From: Candidatus Coatesiibacteriota bacterium
Lineage (GTDB): Bacteria > B130-G9
DNA: 6,869 nucleotides
Reading direction: 5' to 3'
Assembly: GCA_016929465.1 (NCBI GenBank)
Contig: JAFGIT010000263.1
Coordinates: forward strand, 1-6,869
A program made the position numbers and the translations under genes. The notes beneath the pieces were generated by a model. That model did not search any database. It saw nothing but the letters and a program-made list of their open reading frames with translations, and was not told the origin of the DNA. How positions within the stretch are numbered: the first letter of the stretch is position 1; every line of letters begins with the position of its first letter. Positions 6,538-6,869 of this stretch are shown here, piece by piece.

Positions 6538-6869
6538 AAGGGCTGACGGGTTGCGGTGCGATCTGAAAGTCAGGACACGGGAGTTTGCCCTTCGGGTAAT
6601 CCGACTCTATTCTCGCTTGCCCAAATCCACGGAGGCCCAAGTAATCGGCAAGCAATTGTTGAGGTCAGGCACTCCGGTAGGTGCCCATTGGCGGGAAAGT
6701 TATCGGGCAAGATCCGATGCCGAGTTTGTTAGCAAGATTGAGGTGGGCATACAAGAGCTGGAGGAAAGCCTCTATTGGATGGAGCTGTTGATTGAGGCCG
6801 GAATCGTGAAGGCCGATCTAATGGAAGAGCTGATGGCGGAGGCAAACAAACTGATGGCCATCTTGATCA
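6527..6869 (+). CDS. Four-helix-bundle protein (23S rRNA intervening-sequence family), 3' end outside window
   Basis: The 114 visible residues match the small four-helix-bundle family first noted in proteins encoded in 23S rRNA intervening sequences, and related in fold to Avd of diversity-generating retroelements. Family features are TREFALRVIRLYSRLP (17-32), the QLLRSGTPVGAHWRESYRA stretch (43-61), and SDAEFVSKIEVGIQELEESLYW (63-84) followed by a final helix (about 95-114). Members are usually about 115-130 residues, so only a few residues should be missing. An in-frame TAA at 6521-6523 leaves ATG 6527 as the only nearby start. Basic and acidic faces alternate along the helices; related proteins form pentamers and can bind nucleic acid, but the role here is unknown. 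No rRNA or reverse transcriptase lies nearby. It follows HtrA in the same direction. Confidence 0.88.
   Translation, partial: MGDERADGLRCDLKVRTREFALRVIRLYSRLPKSTEAQVIGKQLLRSGTPVGAHWRESYRARSDAEFVSKIEVGIQELEESLYWMELLIEAGIVKADLMEELMAEANKLMAILI

Larger units (their letters stand above)
6338..6654 (+). repeat. Direct duplication, 172-bp period
   Basis: Segment 6338-6482 aligns without gaps to 6510-6654. The first 31 bases are identical. The next 114 bases differ at 23 positions (about 80% identity by hand count), 13 of them in synonymous codons. The duplicated part is the G-rich repeat plus the 5' end of a four-helix-bundle gene. Between the two lies a short stretch (6483-6509) with no counterpart at the same position in copy 2, though it repeats the KQ-(P)-ILR coding motif. 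Confidence 0.85.

Noticed and set aside
6338-6540. G-rich repeats as a CRISPR or telomere-like array
   Set aside because: Only two 14-bp units per site and no regular unique spacers; each site leads directly into a gene start.
6355-6869. Diversity-generating retroelement, because the four-helix-bundle protein is related to Avd
   Set aside because: No reverse transcriptase or adenine-biased variable repeat pair is in the window. The copy differences are of mixed types and mostly synonymous.

Overview
The window is bacterial chromosomal DNA of moderate GC. It holds one four-gene leftward operon, one divergent rightward protease gene, and a small duplicated locus at the right edge. The proteins suggest a Gram-negative-type bacterium with a periplasm: a Do/HtrA protease with a Sec signal peptide, and a GldA/GldF/GldG-like ABC exporter followed by a DUF4340 protein. 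Operons of this kind occur in Bacteroidota, Planctomycetota, Acidobacteriota and many uncultured phyla. Four-helix-bundle (23S rRNA intervening-sequence family) genes are also frequent in uncultured phyla. I cannot name the phylum from sequence alone.

Layout. 1-325 has no convincing gene, but contains a long-range inverted repeat (49-152) that can close a branched RNA-like fold. 326-361 is a 14-bp hairpin just past the end of the leftward operon, probably its 3' end. Then, on the minus strand and read right to left: ABC ATPase (4676-3729), ABC-2 permease (3732-3016), GldG-like auxiliary protein (2987-1401) and DUF4340 membrane-anchored protein (1400-390). Junctions are tight: a 4-bp ATGA overlap, a 28-bp gap with a good Shine-Dalgarno, and a TAG stop abutting a GTG start. 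A near-consensus sigma70-type promoter (TTGACA, 16 bp, TATATT) lies at 4778-4751 on the minus strand, with a 16-bp palindrome over its predicted start site.

The ATPase and permease should form the inner-membrane motor. The GldG-like and DUF4340 proteins are anchored in that membrane with large domains outside the cytoplasm, so the operon probably encodes one envelope export or assembly machine. Its substrate cannot be read from the sequence, and its name should not be taken to mean gliding motility.

On the plus strand, 4927-6336 encodes a complete HtrA-type serine protease with two PDZ domains, an envelope quality-control enzyme. Right after it is the most unusual part of the window. The 5' end of a four-helix-bundle gene occurs twice, 172 bp apart. 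Each copy is preceded by the same G-rich 14-bp tandem repeat, which has G-quadruplex potential and covers the likely ribosome binding site and start codon. The first copy (6355-6537) is cut off after about 45 family-like residues, exactly where the second copy's repeat begins. The second copy (6527 onward) is intact but runs off the window.
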